A stretch of DNA of 16,896 nucleotides from Bacteroidales bacterium UBA3743 (GTDB lineage Bacteria > Bacteroidota > Bacteroidia > Bacteroidales > Paludibacteraceae): NCBI GenBank assembly GCA_002371265.1, contig DFGT01000002.1:1-16896 (forward strand), written 5' to 3'. Positions 1 through 8,153 of this stretch are shown here, in pieces (positions within the stretch are counted from its first letter, which is position 1; each line of letters opens with the position of its first letter). Below the pieces are notes generated by a model. It worked only from the letters and a program-made list of their open reading frames with translations, did not search any database and was not told where the DNA came from. The translations under genes were made by a program, and so were the position numbers.

Positions 1-34
1 GTCTCATATGGTCGTGCGTCTCATACGAATGTGC
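1..34. repeat. two imperfect 17-nt tandem units at window edge
   Basis: Bases 1-17 and 18-34 align without gaps and match at 13 of 17 positions. Both start with gtctcata and end with gtgc. The array may continue to the left of the window, so its true length is unknown. It contains the CGTCTC/GAGACG core that also occurs in the hairpin repeat at 16549-16577, so a shared dispersed-repeat origin is possible but unproven. Confidence 0.35.
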
Positions 35-86
35 GTGTTGTTAGCAATTTAAATACGTGACATAGTTGTAGTAATCATATTGTAAT

Positions 87-114
87 AAAAAAAAGCATCG
101 GAAATCTCCGATGC
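87..114 (-). terminator. intrinsic terminator of the tRNA-Leu gene
   Basis: An 8-bp perfect stem (GCATCGGA at 95-102 with TCCGATGC at 107-114) encloses a 4-nt loop. Read on the minus strand it is followed by eight T (the A run at 87-94). It lies 25 nt downstream of the tRNA, as expected for the end of that transcript. The plus side has only a broken T run, so termination in that direction would be weaker. Confidence 0.8.
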
Positions 115-139
115 TCATTTTGTTTTTATACTTTTGTTG

Positions 140-222
140 TGCCCAAGACAGGACTCGAACCTGCACAGCCTTGCGACCACTGCCACCTGAAAGCAGCGCG
201 TCTACCATTTCGCCACTTGGGC
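140..222 (-). tRNA. tRNA-Leu (anticodon CAG)
   Basis: The minus strand folds as a class II tRNA. The 7-bp acceptor stem is GCCCAAG/CTTGGGC and the D arm contains TGGTAGACGC. The anticodon loop is TTCAGGT, with anticodon CAG reading CUG leucine codons. A long variable arm follows, and the T arm is GCAGG-TTCGAGT-CCTGT. The discriminator base is A, the usual leucine identity base. No CCA is encoded (the next bases are CAAC), so the CCA end must be added by nucleotidyltransferase. A terminator lies 25 nt downstream. The gene is divergent from the glycosyltransferase at 280. No clear promoter box was seen upstream of it. Confidence 0.95.
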
Positions 223-236
223 TTGCTCAAAAACGA

Positions 237-249
237 TGCGAATTTCGCA
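237..249. other. small inverted repeat between tRNA-Leu and glycosyltransferase
   Basis: TGCGAA and TTCGCA arms (6 bp each) flank a single central T. The element sits in the 57-nt gap between the tRNA and the divergent glycosyltransferase gene, so it could be a protein-binding site serving either one. The function is inferred from position only; arms this short can arise by chance. Confidence 0.25.
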
Positions 250-279
250 AGTTTTATAAAAAAAAACAACTTTTTTAGA

Positions 280-1407
280 ATGAAAATTGCGTTTGATGGC
301 AAAAGAGCCGTAAAAAATGGGACAGGACTTGGTAATTATAGCCGATATGTGTTGGAGTCTTTATGCAGACATGCGGATTCCGATGATAAATTTATAGTCT
401 ATTCTCCCAAAGGCAGGATGAATGCGTGGATGCAGAGAATCATAGACACTTTCTCATTTCGTCTCTCTCTTGTGATCAACAGTTCTTTTTTCGCAAGTGT
501 GTGGCGCACATTTGGAGTGACTCAAGATGCTGAGGATGCAGGTGCTGAGATTTTTCATGGACTCAGCAACGAGTTGCCACTCAACATTGGTAAATCCAAG
601 ATGAAAAGTGTGGTGACTATCCACGACCTCATCTTCCGCAGAATGCCAGAATGCTATAAATTCATCGACCGTAAAATCTACGATTATAAATTCCGAAAAG
701 CTGCTGAAAATTCTGATGTGGTGATTGCAGTGAGTGAATGCACAAAAAGGGACATTATAGAGTTGTATCATATTGATGCCGACAAGATTAAGGTGGTTTA
801 TCAAGGATGTGATGCCCAGTTTGCTAAGGAGATAAGTGAAGATGAAAAAACACGCGTCGCAAAAAAATATGCTCTTCCTGAAAGATATATATTGAATGTA
901 GGAAGTATCGAGACGAGGAAAAATGCATTGCAGGTTGTCAGAGCATTGAAGGATATAGACGACGCGGTGTCGCTTGTGATTGTTGGCAGACGCACAAAAT
1001 ATGCTGCCAAGATAGATGAAGTCGTGAAAAATAATGGCTTAGACGCGAGGGTGAAAATCATCTCAGGAATTGATTTCAAGGATCTGCCTGCTGTCTATGC
1101 CCAGGCGGAAGTTTTCGTTTATCCGTCATTCTACGAAGGTTTTGGGATCCCGATTGTTGAGGCTTTGAATGTAGGCGTACCGGTTGTGGCTGCCACAGGG
1201 TCATGTTTGGAAGAGGCGGGTGGAGCATCGTCTATCTATGTCGACCCGACAAACGACAGAGAGATGTCGGATGCTATCAATCGCGTCTTGATAGATTCAG
1301 ATTTGAGGATAAAAATGATAGACGACGGAAAGGAATATGCCAAACGGTTTTCAGAAGAGCAATGTGCGAAGGAAATTTTTGAAATTTACAAATCGTTGAT
1401 ATCCTGA
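280..1407 (+). CDS. glycosyltransferase family 4 (group 1) protein
   Basis: A 375-aa cytosolic or membrane-associated retaining glycosyltransferase of the GT-B fold that would move a sugar from a nucleotide-sugar to a glycan or lipid acceptor. The acceptor cannot be predicted. The N-terminal half has the GTGLGNYSR glycine-rich loop (residues 14-22) and TIHDLIF (113-119). The C-terminal nucleotide-binding half has ILNVGSIETRKN (204-215) and the EGFGIPIVE motif (E286 and E294, the EX7E pair typical of GT4). The start at 280 is chosen because the reading frame stays open to 139 only by running through the tRNA gene, and MKIAFDG is the normal family N-terminus. The leader is A/T-rich with no Shine-Dalgarno sequence. 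The next gene starts 12 nt downstream and is probably co-transcribed. Surface polysaccharide synthesis is a reasonable guess but is not shown. Confidence 0.88.
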   Translation: MKIAFDGKRAVKNGTGLGNYSRYVLESLCRHADSDDKFIVYSPKGRMNAWMQRIIDTFSFRLSLVINSSFFASVWRTFGVTQDAEDAGAEIFHGLSNELPLNIGKSKMKSVVTIHDLIFRRMPECYKFIDRKIYDYKFRKAAENSDVVIAVSECTKRDIIELYHIDADKIKVVYQGCDAQFAKEISEDEKTRVAKKYALPERYILNVGSIETRKNALQVVRALKDIDDAVSLVIVGRRTKYAAKIDEVVKNNGLDARVKIISGIDFKDLPAVYAQAEVFVYPSFYEGFGIPIVEALNVGVPVVAATGSCLEEAGGASSIYVDPTNDREMSDAINRVLIDSDLRIKMIDDGKEYAKRFSEEQCAKEIFEIYKSLIS

Positions 1408-1419
1408 AAAAACAATAAT

Positions 1420-2154
1420 ATGACAAGAAAAAAAATATTTAGCTATGCGATTGCATTGTTTGTATTGATGGTTTTGATTTGGATTGGAACCACCGTTTGC
1501 CGTATTGGAGATTATAAAGAGAAACTTTGGGCTCACAGGGTTAATTCTTTGGAGAAAAGGGAGGAGTTTAAAGGCTGTTATCCTAATTTCGAGGTTGATA
1601 TCACAATACGTGAGGACTCATTGAACGAAAAAGTCATTTTAGATGTCACACACGATACCGACATCAGCTTTGGTTTGACATTTGATGAGTATATCCCGAA
1701 TTTAGGGAGAAGTGAGAAAGTATGGTTGGATATAAAGAATTTATCTATAGACAACAATAAGAAAGTGCTGGAAAAACTAGAATATTTTGTTTCCGATTTC
1801 GGCTTGGAAAAAGATCAGTTTATAATAGAAACCAGAGATTATAAAGCGTTGGAACTTTTGACGAAAAATAATTACTACACATCATATTATGTAGATTTTA
1901 AGGATATTGGCGAAGAGACGATAAAGCATTTGGAAGACGTCGCTCAGACAGGATGTGTAAGAGCTCTTTCTTTTCCGTCTACACAATATAGCAAAATCCG
2001 GAATCAAGTGTCAAATGAAAATATAGATTTCCTTACTTGGGCTCATCGGGAAACGCAAATCGAGTTTCTGCTGAATCCGTTTAATAGGAAAATGTTAGTT
2101 GACAATCGGCTTAAAGTGATACTAATCAAGACCAGAGGAAAATACCACAGATAA
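1420..2154 (+). CDS. membrane-anchored phosphodiesterase-like protein, FAM151/menorin-like
   Basis: A 244-aa protein with one N-terminal membrane helix (about residues 6-26) preceded by lysines, so the rest is probably periplasmic. Its motifs match the PLC-like phosphodiesterase TIM barrel: WAHRVNS (residues 37-43, H39 R40 N42), FEVDI (57-61, E58 D60), VTHD (76-79, H78) and VWLDIKNL (101-108, D104 K106). The His, Glu-x-Asp and second His order is that of glycerophosphodiester phosphodiesterases. The wording WAH-x-VNS followed by LD-x-K-x-L resembles the animal FAM151/menorin (DUF2181) family more closely, as I recall it. No substrate can be named. It lies 12 nt after a GT4 glycosyltransferase, so a role in trimming or transferring envelope glycan or lipid phosphodiesters is an inference. 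The hairpin at 2179 ends the unit. The family assignment is from memory of motifs and is moderate. Confidence 0.55.
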   Translation: MTRKKIFSYAIALFVLMVLIWIGTTVCRIGDYKEKLWAHRVNSLEKREEFKGCYPNFEVDITIREDSLNEKVILDVTHDTDISFGLTFDEYIPNLGRSEKVWLDIKNLSIDNNKKVLEKLEYFVSDFGLEKDQFIIETRDYKALELLTKNNYYTSYYVDFKDIGEETIKHLEDVAQTGCVRALSFPSTQYSKIRNQVSNENIDFLTWAHRETQIEFLLNPFNRKMLVDNRLKVILIKTRGKYHR

Positions 2155-2178
2155 AATATTCCAGTTTTCCATAAAAAA

Positions 2179-2216
2179 GAGGGTGTATCAAAACTATCAA
2201 ATTATGATACATCCTC
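2179..2216. terminator. bidirectional terminator hairpin
   Basis: A 12-bp stem with one G-U pair (2179-2190 with 2205-2216) and a 14-nt loop lies between two convergent genes. On the minus strand it is followed by a run of T (complement of 2171-2178), a good terminator for the carbonic anhydrase. On the plus strand it is followed by cccttattttt, which can end the phosphodiesterase-like gene. Confidence 0.75.
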
Positions 2217-2239
2217 CCCTTATTTTTGACGGCCAATTA

Positions 2240-2959
2240 TTAATTGAAAGCAACACTACCGTCGTGTACATTGTAGTAAGCTCCTACAACTTGAGTTTTG
2301 CCAGCCTCTACAAATTTCTTTACCAACTCACGATCGTTGATCCTCTTTACTTGAGTGGCTGCATTTAATCTGATAGCAGCGTCGAGAGAGTCAGCTTTGC
2401 CTACATACTGTTTAACGTCAGATTGAATCATAGTAAGCAATTCGTCAATTTTGCTCTCGTCGTCAGCTTTAACCTCATCGATAGCTCCTGTCACACCACC
2501 GCAAGACTCATGTCCAAGCACAACAACTGTCTTGACACCTAGGTGTTCGATGGCATAGTCGATGCTACCCATAACAGCGTCGTTGTTGACATTGTTGCCG
2601 GCTGTACGGATAACGAAGATATCACCGATACCCTGGTCGAAAATCAACTCGACTGGCACACGTGAATCAGAGCAAGCGACAACTGCTGCGAACGGAGCCT
2701 GGTGAGGGGCTGTCTCAGCAAGACGTTTGTGATCATGGTGTGGAAAAACTGCAGTCTCGGCAACGTAGCGAGCGTTTCCATCCTTCAAACGAGCGATTGC
2801 TTCTGCTGGAGACTCAACTGTTTTATCCAATGTGGACATAACAGAATCAATGGCCGCTTTGCATGAATCGTTGGCTTCATTCTTTACTGCTTCTTTCTGT
2901 GAGCAGCTTGCGAAAATACCCATCGCAACGATGGCAATAGGCAAGAAAATTTTTCTCAT
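2240..2959 (-). CDS. exported beta-class carbonic anhydrase (lipoprotein)
   Basis: A 239-aa zinc enzyme that interconverts CO2 and bicarbonate. The zinc-site residues of beta carbonic anhydrases are present: C96-x-D98-x-R100 (ACSDSR) and H150-x-x-C153 (GHESCGG). Unlike the usual cytoplasmic beta enzyme it begins with a lipoprotein signal peptide (MRKIF, then a hydrophobic stretch, then FASC with Cys19) and a charged linker. It should therefore be a lipid-anchored periplasmic or outer-membrane-facing protein. The core length is normal for the family. A TAnnTTTG box lies about 40 nt upstream and a terminator follows, so it looks monocistronic. The inferred role is CO2/bicarbonate handling at the envelope of a CO2-dependent anaerobe. 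Confidence 0.93.
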   Translation of the reverse strand: MRKIFLPIAIVAMGIFASCSQKEAVKNEANDSCKAAIDSVMSTLDKTVESPAEAIARLKDGNARYVAETAVFPHHDHKRLAETAPHQAPFAAVVACSDSRVPVELIFDQGIGDIFVIRTAGNNVNNDAVMGSIDYAIEHLGVKTVVVLGHESCGGVTGAIDEVKADDESKIDELLTMIQSDVKQYVGKADSLDAAIRLNAATQVKRINDRELVKKFVEAGKTQVVGAYYNVHDGSVAFN

Positions 2960-2997
2960 TTTATTATTTAATAGTAGTTAATTCTGTAAAAACGGTG

Positions 2998-3005
2998 CAA
3001 AATTA
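2998..3005 (-). promoter_or_regulatory. putative Bacteroidetes -7 box upstream of carbonic anhydrase
   Basis: The minus strand reads TAATTTTG, an exact match to the Bacteroides TAnnTTTG -7 element, 38 nt before the carbonic anhydrase start codon. A matching TTTG -33 element at the usual spacing was not found, so the call rests on one box and its position. Confidence 0.45.
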
Positions 3006-3123
3006 ACTTATATTTCATTCCGTTGTTATCATAATGTGTGTTTTTTATTGCAAAATGATTATTGTTGATTTCGTATAAAAATGTTAGTGCTCATTGTATA
3101 TTTTCGTTTGTTGATTGGTATAC

Positions 3124-3150
3124 AAAAAAAGGAAGGCCGAAACCTTCCTT
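3124..3150 (-). terminator. intrinsic terminator of purL
   Basis: The stem AAGGAAGG (3129-3136) pairs with CCTTCCTT (3143-3150) around a 6-nt loop. On the minus strand a T run follows (A run 3124-3130). It lies 30 nt after the purL stop codon. Confidence 0.8.
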
Positions 3151-3179
3151 TTCTTATAGCTAAACCACAAGGGTTATTC

Positions 3180-6100
3180 TTACTTCTTGTTTTGCTCAAC
3201 CCATTTTCTTGCATTGATGAATGCCTCGATCCAAGGAGTCACCTCATCAGTTGCCTTTCTGTTCAATGGGTAGTATGCCCACTGCCAAGGGAAGATCGCA
3301 CGCTCCAAGTGTGGCATCATTGCCAAGTGACGACCGTCTGCCGAACAGATAGCTGCTGTAGCATACTTAGATCCGTTAGGGTTTGCTGGATATCCATCGT
3401 ATACATACTTACCTACGATCTTGTATTCGCTCTCAGCGTATGGAAGATCAAACTTTCCTTCTCCGTGTGCCACCCAGATACCAAGGTTAGAGCCAGAAAG
3501 CGACTTGAACATCACTGAATCATTCTGCGGAATTGTCAACGCTACGAATGATGACTCAAACTTATGGGAATCGTTGTGAAGCATACGTGGCTTCTGCTCA
3601 TGGTTTGGATATACAAGTCCAAGCTCAACCATCAGCTGGCATCCGTTGCAGACACCAAGAGAAAGTGTGTCAGGACGAGCGTAGTAGCGGTCGAGAGCAG
3701 CCTTTGCCTTCTCGTTGTATAGGAATCCTCCTGCCCAACCCTTAGCTGATCCAAGAACGTCTGAGTTGGAGAATCCGCCACAGAAGACAATCAGGTTGAC
3801 ATCATCCAATGTCTCGCGGCCAGAAGCCAAATCAGTCATGTGGACATCCTTCACGTCGAAGCCAGCCAAATACATTGAGTATGCCATCTCACGGTCTCCA
3901 TTTGTACCCTTCTCACGGATGATGGCAGCCTTGATTCCTGACGGAGCTGTGCGGTCGGCTGTGATGCCAAGTTTAGAAAGTTTACCTGAGAAATCAGCGT
4001 TGAACTTGAATCTCAACGGCTGGTTCTTATAATTCTCATAACGCTTCTTAGCGCAAACCTCTCCACTCTGCTTTCTATCAAGCAAGTAAGACGACTTATA
4101 CCAAACGTCGCGAAGCTGATCAATCTGGAAGTCGTGCTTAAACTTATCTTTGGCTACTCTTACAACTCTATCCTCAATTGGTGTTGCGATCTTAGCGAAT
4201 CCGACACCTGCCTCCTTCATCATCTTCTCTGCCAATGCACAGTCTGAAACCTGTACCAAGACTCCTGGATTCTCAGCGAACAACACCTTCAATACATCGT
4301 CGCCTACACCATTCAAATCCACGTTCAAACCGCCCTCTGAATTTGCAAAACACATTTCAAGAAGAGCAGTCAACATACCACCGTCTGAGATATCGTGTCC
4401 GGCAAGTACGATACCTGCCTTTAGCATCTCCTGAACAGTATTGAATGCATCCATGAAGTATTCTGTGTCTGTTACGCAAGGCACCTCGCTTCCTACCTTG
4501 TTCAATGATGCGAACAAAGCTGATCCTCCAAGTTTCAAGCTGTCGAAAGAGAAATCAATATAGTAGACTGCCGATCCTGGCACGTTAGCTATAACAGGAG
4601 TGACAATGCCTCTTACGTCTGAAACCTCTGCTCCTGCAGAAATAATCACTGTGCCTGGAGAATATACTTTCTCATTGCCATACTTTTGAGTCATCGACAA
4701 TGAGTCTTTTCCTGTTGGAATATTTATGCCTAGTGAACATGCGAAATCACTTGCAGCGTTGACTGCCTTATACAATCTTGCATCCTCACCTGGATTCTTA
4801 CATGGCCACATCCAGTTTGCACTCAACGATACGCTATCCAATCCCTCTGCAAGAGGAGCGAACACGATGTTTGTCAATGCCTCAGCGATTGCAAGCACAG
4901 ATCCAGCTTCTGGATCCGCAAGGGCTGCGATAGGAGCATGCCCGATAGACGTTGCAATACCTGATTTTCCACGGTAATCCAACGCTACAGCACCAAGGTC
5001 TGCCAATGGCAACTGAATCTCTCCACATGTCTGCTGACGTGCAACCTTACCAGTCACAGAACGGTCAACCTTGTTAGTCAACCAATCCTTACAAGCAACA
5101 CTTTCAAGCTGCAGTACATTATTGATATACTCGTCTACCTTGCTTACATTGATAACTGCGTCTGTATAGTGTTCCTCTACTGAGTTGTCTGTAATGACTG
5201 TGCGAGGAGGGTTACCGATCATATCCTTCATCTCCAAGTCGATTGGCTTCTCACCATTCTTCTTTTCGAATACGAATTTGTTGTCTCCTGTTGTCTCTCC
5301 TACCACATACATTGGTGCACGCTCACGATCAGCGATCTTCTTGATTAGGTCGATATCCTTCTCATGAACCAAAAGACCCATACGCTCCTGACTCTCGTTA
5401 CCGATAATCTCCTTTGCAGAAAGAGTGACGTCGCCAATTGGAAGAGCATCCATGTCTATCTTACCTCCCGTCTCCTCGACAAGCTCCGACAAACAGTTCA
5501 AGTGACCACCAGCACCGTGGTCGTGAATAGATACGATAGGATTTGAATCGCTTTCAGCAAGTGTTCTGATCACATTAGATACACGCTTCTGCATCTCTGC
5601 GTTTGCACGCTGCACTGCGTTAAGCTCGATTGCGTTTGAGTACTGACCTGTCTCAACCGAAGAAACAGCACCACCACCCATACCGATGCGGTAGTTGTCT
5701 CCACCCATCACTACAACCTTCTCGCCTGGCTCTGCATGACCCTTCTGAGCATCCTTCATCTTAGCGAAACCTACACCTCCGGCAAGCATGATCACTTTGT
5801 CAAAAGCAAACTTCTTGTCGTTCTCCTCATGCTCGAATGTCATAAGTGAACCACAGATTAGCGGCTGACCGAACTTATTTCCGAAATCACTCGCACCGTT
5901 AGATGCCTTGATCAAAATCTGCTCTGGAGTCTGGTAAAGCCAATTTCTCTCTTTCATAGCCTGCTCCCATGATCTTCCACTCTCTGTACGTGGGTAAGAA
6001 GTCATGTAGACGGCAGTACCGGCGATTGGCAAACTTGCCTTTCCACCACCGAGACGGTCACGAATTTCTCCACCTGAACCTGTCGCAGCACCGTTGAATG

Positions 6101-6869
6101 GCTCTACTGTTGTAGGGAAGTTGTGTGTCTCTGCCTTCAACGAGATGACAGACTGAATCTTCTTCACCTCAAAATAGTCTGGCTTGTCACCCGACTTTGG
6201 TGCGAACTGCTCGATTTCAGGTCCGGCGTTGAACGCAACGTTATCCTTATATGCTGAAACCAACTTGTTAGGGTTAGTCTCTGATGTCTTTTTGATCATA
6301 GCGAAAAGTGAGCTCTCCATCTCTTTGCCATCGATGATGAACTTTCCGCCGAATATCTTATGACGGCAGTGCTCTGAATTCACCTGTGAGAATCCGAACA
6401 CCTCGCTATCTGTAAGTTTTCTTCCGATTTTTGCACTTACGCTCTTCAAATACTCGATTTCCTGTGGGTTAAGAGCAAGACCCTCCTGTTTGTTGTATTC
6501 TTCAATATCGTCGATATAGACAATTGGATCTGGAGTCTTTGAGATAGTGAAGATATCCTGGTTCAAGCCGTTGTAGATACGCTGTAGCATTGGGTCATGC
6601 TCTGCGTTCTCTCCTGAAGCCACAAAATACTCCTCAATTCTCTCAATGCCTGAAATTCCCATGTTCTGAGTGATTTCCACCGCATTCGTACTCCAAGGAG
6701 TGATCATCTCACGACGTGGACCAACGAACCATCCGTTGATGCTCTCACACTCCATGTATTTGGCACCGCTAAATGCCCAAGTGAGTTTCTTAATATCTTC
6801 CTCACTCAATTTCGACGAAACACCGACTGCTATTAAGCCGGCATCCTCTTTTTTGAAAAATAATATCAT
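3180..6869 (-). CDS. purL: phosphoribosylformylglycinamidine synthase (single-chain FGAM synthase)
   Basis: A 1229-aa enzyme of de novo purine synthesis, converting FGAR to FGAM with glutamine and ATP. It is the large single-chain form, carrying in one polypeptide what other bacteria split into PurS, PurL and PurQ. An N-terminal PurS-like region comes first. The synthetase core follows, with QVNSEHCRH (162-170), ETHNFPT (247-253) and GAATGSGGEIRD (260-271). A second AIRS-like half comes next. The C-terminal class I glutaminase (from about 976) has GVCNGCQ with nucleophile C1074 and MPHLER with H1187 and E1189. All key residues are intact. The start MILFF is the family-like N-terminus. It is the last gene of a minus-strand unit, 22 nt after the amidohydrolase, and is closed by the terminator at 3124. 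Confidence 0.97.
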   Translation of the reverse strand: MILFFKKEDAGLIAVGVSSKLSEEDIKKLTWAFSGAKYMECESINGWFVGPRREMITPWSTNAVEITQNMGISGIERIEEYFVASGENAEHDPMLQRIYNGLNQDIFTISKTPDPIVYIDDIEEYNKQEGLALNPQEIEYLKSVSAKIGRKLTDSEVFGFSQVNSEHCRHKIFGGKFIIDGKEMESSLFAMIKKTSETNPNKLVSAYKDNVAFNAGPEIEQFAPKSGDKPDYFEVKKIQSVISLKAETHNFPTTVEPFNGAATGSGGEIRDRLGGGKASLPIAGTAVYMTSYPRTESGRSWEQAMKERNWLYQTPEQILIKASNGASDFGNKFGQPLICGSLMTFEHEENDKKFAFDKVIMLAGGVGFAKMKDAQKGHAEPGEKVVVMGGDNYRIGMGGGAVSSVETGQYSNAIELNAVQRANAEMQKRVSNVIRTLAESDSNPIVSIHDHGAGGHLNCLSELVEETGGKIDMDALPIGDVTLSAKEIIGNESQERMGLLVHEKDIDLIKKIADRERAPMYVVGETTGDNKFVFEKKNGEKPIDLEMKDMIGNPPRTVITDNSVEEHYTDAVINVSKVDEYINNVLQLESVACKDWLTNKVDRSVTGKVARQQTCGEIQLPLADLGAVALDYRGKSGIATSIGHAPIAALADPEAGSVLAIAEALTNIVFAPLAEGLDSVSLSANWMWPCKNPGEDARLYKAVNAASDFACSLGINIPTGKDSLSMTQKYGNEKVYSPGTVIISAGAEVSDVRGIVTPVIANVPGSAVYYIDFSFDSLKLGGSALFASLNKVGSEVPCVTDTEYFMDAFNTVQEMLKAGIVLAGHDISDGGMLTALLEMCFANSEGGLNVDLNGVGDDVLKVLFAENPGVLVQVSDCALAEKMMKEAGVGFAKIATPIEDRVVRVAKDKFKHDFQIDQLRDVWYKSSYLLDRKQSGEVCAKKRYENYKNQPLRFKFNADFSGKLSKLGITADRTAPSGIKAAIIREKGTNGDREMAYSMYLAGFDVKDVHMTDLASGRETLDDVNLIVFCGGFSNSDVLGSAKGWAGGFLYNEKAKAALDRYYARPDTLSLGVCNGCQLMVELGLVYPNHEQKPRMLHNDSHKFESSFVALTIPQNDSVMFKSLSGSNLGIWVAHGEGKFDLPYAESEYKIVGKYVYDGYPANPNGSKYATAAICSADGRHLAMMPHLERAIFPWQWAYYPLNRKATDEVTPWIEAFINARKWVEQNKK

Positions 6870-6891
6870 ATTGTGTTGAAATATTTTTGTC

Positions 6892-8136
6892 TTATTTCTT
6901 CATTGCCTTGAATCTTGCGCAAACTCTGTGTGCATCCTCAATAATCTTGTCTTCTCCTGGCACGACGCCTGAACGCATCACCACACGTCCATTACAGATC
7001 ACAGTGTCGATACATCTGCTGTCTGCCGAATAGACAAGGTTGGAAATCAAATTGTAGTCTGGGACAAGTCTCTCGTTGCTCATGTCGACAAGCACAGCGT
7101 CTGCCAACTTGCCTTCTGCGATAACTCCGGCGTCGATGCCGAATGCTTCTGCTCCTGTTCTTGTAGCCATGTCGAAAACATAGTCTGCTGGAGCCGACTC
7201 CGCATCCTCTGTAAGTTTTGCGAGCAATGCAAAGAATTTCATCTCCTGCATCATGTCAAGATTATTGTTCGACGACACTCCGTCTGTGCCAAGCACCACT
7301 CTTGAACCGCGTGAACGGTGTTGTGTAGTGTGGAACGCACCACTTGCAAGTTTCATATTTGACGTAGGGTTCGATACAATCACACATTGACGTTTGGCAA
7401 GTATATCCGCATCACTGTCTGATGTATGGACCACATGGGCCAAGGCTGTTTTGCCGGTCAGCACTCCAAGACTGTCGAGCCACTCCACTGGCGACATTCC
7501 ATGCTCCGCCTTGCAGTCGGCCACCTCTTTCGCAGTCTCCGACAAATGTGTGTGAATCATCACACCTGCTTTGTCTGCCTCCTTCACGCATCTCTCAAAC
7601 AGTTCTTTCGACACCGTGTATGGAGCGTGTGGAGCGACAGCAAGTTTCACCAATTCTGTGCTTTTATATGAATGCAGGAATGCGAATCGTCCGTTTATAG
7701 ATTCCTCTCCCATTCTGTCCATCAACGAAATTCCAATCTGGGCACGTACACCCATCTCCTCACACGCCTTGATGCTCTCTTCCACCATGCCGTACATGTC
7801 GTTGAAGAAGACGGTGCCGGATTTGATCATCTCCAATAGGGCAAGCTTAGTGCCGACGTAGATGTCTTCCTCCACCATCTGGTCTTCCACTGGCCATATA
7901 TGGTCGTTAAGCCATGTGAAAAGTGGCAGATCGTCTGCGTAACTGCGCAACAATGTCATTGCCGCATGGCAGTGTCCATTGTAGAACGGAGGAATTATCG
8001 CAAAACCTTTGCCGTCTATCTCCTGGTCCGCGTTTTCAGTGATGCTTGGAGCAATTCTGCTGAAACGGTTGCCTTTTATCAAAATATCGGTGGCTTTGCC
8101 GTTAAGCGACACACCTTTTATCAAGATACTACTCAT
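6892..8136 (-). CDS. mtaD: amidohydrolase, MTA/SAH deaminase-like
   Basis: A 414-aa metal-dependent amidohydrolase of the TrzA/AtzA-like subtype. Its closest match from motifs is 5'-methylthioadenosine/S-adenosylhomocysteine deaminase, which converts these to the inosine analogues and ammonia. Visible residues are the GHCH metal pair (H55, H57) before AAMTLLRSYADDLPL, APHAPYT (H170), IHTHLSE (H195, H197, catalytic E200), HVVH (234-237) and GTDGVSSN (D285). The frame is open upstream to 8244 and would overlap cvfB. The start at 8136 is chosen because it has an AGGAGG ribosome binding site 6 nt upstream and begins the beta-sandwich normally (MSSILIKG). It lies 17 nt after cvfB and 22 nt before purL, which fits purine or SAM by-product salvage. 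Other deaminases of this subfamily (guanine, chlorohydrolase-like) cannot be excluded. Confidence 0.8.
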   Translation of the reverse strand: MSSILIKGVSLNGKATDILIKGNRFSRIAPSITENADQEIDGKGFAIIPPFYNGHCHAAMTLLRSYADDLPLFTWLNDHIWPVEDQMVEEDIYVGTKLALLEMIKSGTVFFNDMYGMVEESIKACEEMGVRAQIGISLMDRMGEESINGRFAFLHSYKSTELVKLAVAPHAPYTVSKELFERCVKEADKAGVMIHTHLSETAKEVADCKAEHGMSPVEWLDSLGVLTGKTALAHVVHTSDSDADILAKRQCVIVSNPTSNMKLASGAFHTTQHRSRGSRVVLGTDGVSSNNNLDMMQEMKFFALLAKLTEDAESAPADYVFDMATRTGAEAFGIDAGVIAEGKLADAVLVDMSNERLVPDYNLISNLVYSADSRCIDTVICNGRVVMRSGVVPGEDKIIEDAHRVCARFKAMKK

Positions 8137-8142
8137 ATTCTT

Positions 8143-8148
8143 CCTCCT
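8143..8148 (-). promoter_or_regulatory. strong Shine-Dalgarno site of the amidohydrolase gene
   Basis: The minus strand reads AGGAGG with a 6-nt spacer to the ATG at 8136. This decides the start codon over the longer open frame. A full Shine-Dalgarno sequence is uncommon in Bacteroidetes; none of the other leaders I inspected here carries such a clear one. Confidence 0.7.
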
Positions 8149-8153
8149 ATTTT

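Noticed and set aside
139..279. In-frame N-terminal extension of the glycosyltransferase, starting at 139
   Set aside because: It runs through the tRNA-Leu gene on the other strand and adds residues unlike the family; MKIAFDG at 280 is the normal start.
3081..6879. Several open frames of 60-145 codons opposite purL on the plus strand
   Set aside because: They are antisense to a fully conserved PurL, have low-complexity Ser/Pro/Arg-rich translations and no leader signals.
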